Of a DNA stretch of 6,388 nucleotides, positions 4,258 through 6,388 are shown one piece after another. The translations under genes were made by a program, and so were the position numbers. Below the pieces are notes generated by a model. That model worked only from the letters and a program-made list of their open reading frames with translations. It did no database searches and was not told the DNA's origin. Each line of letters opens with the position of its first letter. Position 1 is the first letter of the stretch. Source of the stretch: an uncultured Prevotellaceae bacterium (GTDB lineage Bacteria > Bacteroidota > Bacteroidia > Bacteroidales > Bacteroidaceae); NCBI GenBank assembly GCA_946187025.1, contig CAMHPM010000097.1, forward strand, positions 1 to 6,388, read 5' to 3'.

Positions 4258-6375
4258 ATGGCTAAACGTGATTTGCATTTGACGCGCAATATCGGTATCA
4301 TGGCTCACATCGATGCAGGTAAGACTACCACATCGGAGCGAATCCTGTTCTACACCGGACTGACTCACAAGATTGGTGAGGTGCACGACGGTGCTGCAAC
4401 AATGGACTGGATGGAGCAAGAGCAAGAGCGCGGAATCACCATTACGTCGGCTGCCACGACCACATACTGGAACTGGAACGACAACAAATACAAGATAAAC
4501 CTGATTGACACTCCGGGACACGTCGATTTCACTGCTGAGGTGGAACGCTCGCTCCGAGTGCTTGACGGTGCAGTTGCCGCATACTGTGCAGTGGGCGGTG
4601 TGGAACCACAATCGGAAACGGTGTGGCGCCAGGCTGACAAATATAATGTGCCAAGAATCGGCTATGTAAACAAGATGGACCGTTCGGGTGCAGACTTCTT
4701 CGAGGTTGTGCGCCAGATGAAAGAGGTGTTGGGCGCAACACCATGTCCGATGGTAATACCTATAGGTGCAGAAGAAAGCTTCAAGGGAGTGGTTGACCTC
4801 GTGAAGATGAAAGCTATCTACTGGCACGACGAGACCATGGGTGCAGACTATACAGTGGAGGACATACCTGCAAACCTGCAGGCCGAAGCTGAAGAGTGGA
4901 GAGACAAACTCCTGGAAACTGCTGCCAATGCAGACGACAAGCTGATGGAGAAATACTTCGATGACCCATCAACAATCACCGAAGAGGAAATCATCGCTGC
5001 CATACGTAAGGCAACAGTGAACATGGAAGTCACTCCTATGCTCTGCGGCTCATCGTTCAAGAACAAGGGTGTGCAGACGCTGCTCGACTATGTATGTGCA
5101 TTGCTGCCTTCACCACTCGACACAGCTAACGTGGTCGGTACAAACCCTACTACCAAGGAAGAGGAAGACCGCAAGCCAGACGAGGAGGACAAGACTGCTG
5201 CGCTCGCATTCAAGATTGCAACCGACCCGTATGTGGGACGCCTCACTTTCATCCGTGTATATTCGGGTAAGGTAGTGGCCGGCTCGTATGTATATAACAG
5301 CCGCTCTGGAAAGAAAGAACGTGTGTCACGTCTGTTCCAGATGCACTCAAACCACCAGAATCCGGTAGATGAAATCTGCGCAGGAGATATAGGTGCTGTT
5401 GTAGGACTGAAAGACATACACACGGGCGATACCCTGTGTGACGAAGATGCACCTATCGTACTGGAGTCGATGGACTTCCCAGACCCGGTAATCGGTATTG
5501 CAGTGGAGCCAAAAACACAGAAGGACCTCGACAAATTGTCGGTGGGACTGGCTAAGCTTGCAGAAGAAGACCCTACATTCACAGTACGTACCGACGAACA
5601 GAGCGGACAGACTGTCATCTCGGGTATGGGTGAGCTTCACCTGGACATCATCATCGACCGTCTGAAACGTGAGTTTAAGGTTGAATGCAACCAGGGCAAA
5701 CCACAAGTGAACTACAAAGAGGCTATTACCAAAGCCGTCAACCTGCGCGAAGTATATAAGAAGCAGTCGGGTGGCCGTGGTAAGTTTGCCGACATCATCG
5801 TGGAAGTAGGACCGGTGGACGAAGACTACAAGGAAGGCGGACTGCAGTTTGTTGACGAAGTGAAGGGTGGTAACATCCCTAAGGAATTCATCCCTTCTGT
5901 TCAGAAAGGCTTCACAAACGCAATGACAAACGGTGTGCTTGGCGGATTCCCGATGGACTCTATGAAGGTGAGACTGATCGATGGATCATTCCACCCGGTA
6001 GATTCCGACCAGCTCTCGTTCGAAATCTGTGCGCTGCAGGCTTACAAAAACGCATGCACACAAGCTAAACCAGTGCTGATGGAGCCAATCATGAAACTTG
6101 AAGTAGTGACTCCGGAAGAAAACATGGGTGATGTGATAGGCGACCTCAACAAGCGCCGCGGACAGGTGGAAGGTATGGATACCAGCCGCTCTGGAGCAAG
6201 AATCGTGAAGGCAATGGTGCCACTGTCTGAGATGTTTGGATATGTGACCGCACTTCGTACAATCACTTCGGGACGTGCAACATCAACAATGACCTATGAC
6301 CATCACGCCCCGGTATCAAGCTCGGTTGCCAAGGCAGTCCTGCAAGAGTGTGGAGGCCGTGCCGATCTGGTATAA
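4258..6375 (+). CDS. fusA: Elongation factor G
   Basis: EF-G is the GTPase that drives translocation of tRNA and mRNA and, with ribosome recycling factor, splits ribosomes. All G-domain motifs are present: AHIDAGKT (16-23), the RGITITSAATT switch I segment (58-68), DTPGHVDF (84-91, His88), and NKMD (138-141). Domain II follows around 310-400, domain III contains GMGELHLDI near 456-464, and domain IV carries the tip motif GSFHPVDS with conserved His579, which contacts the decoding centre. Domain V ends with AKAVLQECGGRADLV. The 705-residue length equals that of canonical EF-G. The canonical P-loop and operon position mark it as the housekeeping EF-G rather than the divergent Bacteroides EF-G2 paralogue. 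The 76-base spacer before it carries no terminator; AAGGA at 4241-4245 is a weak, somewhat distant Shine-Dalgarno-like site. Confidence 0.98.
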   Translation: MAKRDLHLTRNIGIMAHIDAGKTTTSERILFYTGLTHKIGEVHDGAATMDWMEQEQERGITITSAATTTYWNWNDNKYKINLIDTPGHVDFTAEVERSLRVLDGAVAAYCAVGGVEPQSETVWRQADKYNVPRIGYVNKMDRSGADFFEVVRQMKEVLGATPCPMVIPIGAEESFKGVVDLVKMKAIYWHDETMGADYTVEDIPANLQAEAEEWRDKLLETAANADDKLMEKYFDDPSTITEEEIIAAIRKATVNMEVTPMLCGSSFKNKGVQTLLDYVCALLPSPLDTANVVGTNPTTKEEEDRKPDEEDKTAALAFKIATDPYVGRLTFIRVYSGKVVAGSYVYNSRSGKKERVSRLFQMHSNHQNPVDEICAGDIGAVVGLKDIHTGDTLCDEDAPIVLESMDFPDPVIGIAVEPKTQKDLDKLSVGLAKLAEEDPTFTVRTDEQSGQTVISGMGELHLDIIIDRLKREFKVECNQGKPQVNYKEAITKAVNLREVYKKQSGGRGKFADIIVEVGPVDEDYKEGGLQFVDEVKGGNIPKEFIPSVQKGFTNAMTNGVLGGFPMDSMKVRLIDGSFHPVDSDQLSFEICALQAYKNACTQAKPVLMEPIMKLEVVTPEENMGDVIGDLNKRRGQVEGMDTSRSGARIVKAMVPLSEMFGYVTALRTITSGRATSTMTYDHHAPVSSSVAKAVLQECGGRADLV

Positions 6376-6385
6376 AAAAACAAAC

Positions 6386-6388
6386 ATG
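6386..6388 (+). CDS. Possible start codon of the next gene (rpsJ expected)
   Basis: An ATG closes the window 11 bases after the fusA stop, preceded by an A-rich AAAAACAAAC stretch like the other starts here. In Bacteroidales fusA is normally followed by rpsJ (S10), the first gene of the large ribosomal-protein cluster. Only the start codon is visible, so the identity rests on gene order alone. Confidence 0.45.

Noticed and set aside
4225..4827. 200-codon minus-strand frame opposite the start of fusA
   Set aside because: It overlaps the highly conserved EF-G G domain and has no recognisable motif or promoter; it is an antisense shadow.

Overview
The window looks like chromosomal DNA of a member of the Bacteroidales, most likely Prevotella-like. 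The evidence is the Bacteroidetes-type promoter core TAnnTTTG (seen twice as TAACTTTGCA), A-rich start regions mostly lacking Shine-Dalgarno sequences, a DUF3467 gene next to the rpsL-rpsG-fusA cluster, and the tail of a 'smalltalk'-type micropeptide. The genus is inferred from protein flavour only.

Layout. Bases 2-82 hold the last 26 codons of a small hydrophobic protein resembling the Bacteroidales smalltalk family, followed by a strong hairpin terminator (131-165). A promoter at about 243-275 then drives a 717-codon dsbD-type gene (299-2452), a three-domain transmembrane disulfide reductase whose periplasmic linker is encoded by ten 9-bp units. After a 78-bp spacer with an unusual alternating purine-pyrimidine tract comes a 105-aa DUF3467 protein (2531-2848), closed by a 16-bp hairpin (2877-2914).

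The second half is a translation operon: rpsL (S12, 3188-3568), rpsG (S7, 3705-4181) and fusA (EF-G, 4258-6375). A final ATG at 6386 is probably the start of the next gene, which would be rpsJ in the usual Bacteroidales order. The operon has its own promoter (-7 at 3048-3055) with a 7-bp inverted repeat over the -33 region. It also has a structured leader of about 125 nt and a structured rpsL-rpsG spacer. Both can form a TGTCC/GGACA helix, which makes ribosomal-protein feedback control plausible.

How the genes work together: S12, S7 and EF-G are the decoding-centre, 30S-head and translocation components of one classical unit. DsbD is an unrelated envelope-redox function. Its position directly upstream of DUF3467, where I recall rpoC in Bacteroides, suggests a local rearrangement. 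No mobile element, CRISPR array, tRNA or rRNA was seen. No clearly new multi-gene system is present; the least explained parts are the RNA-level structures around rpsL and rpsG.
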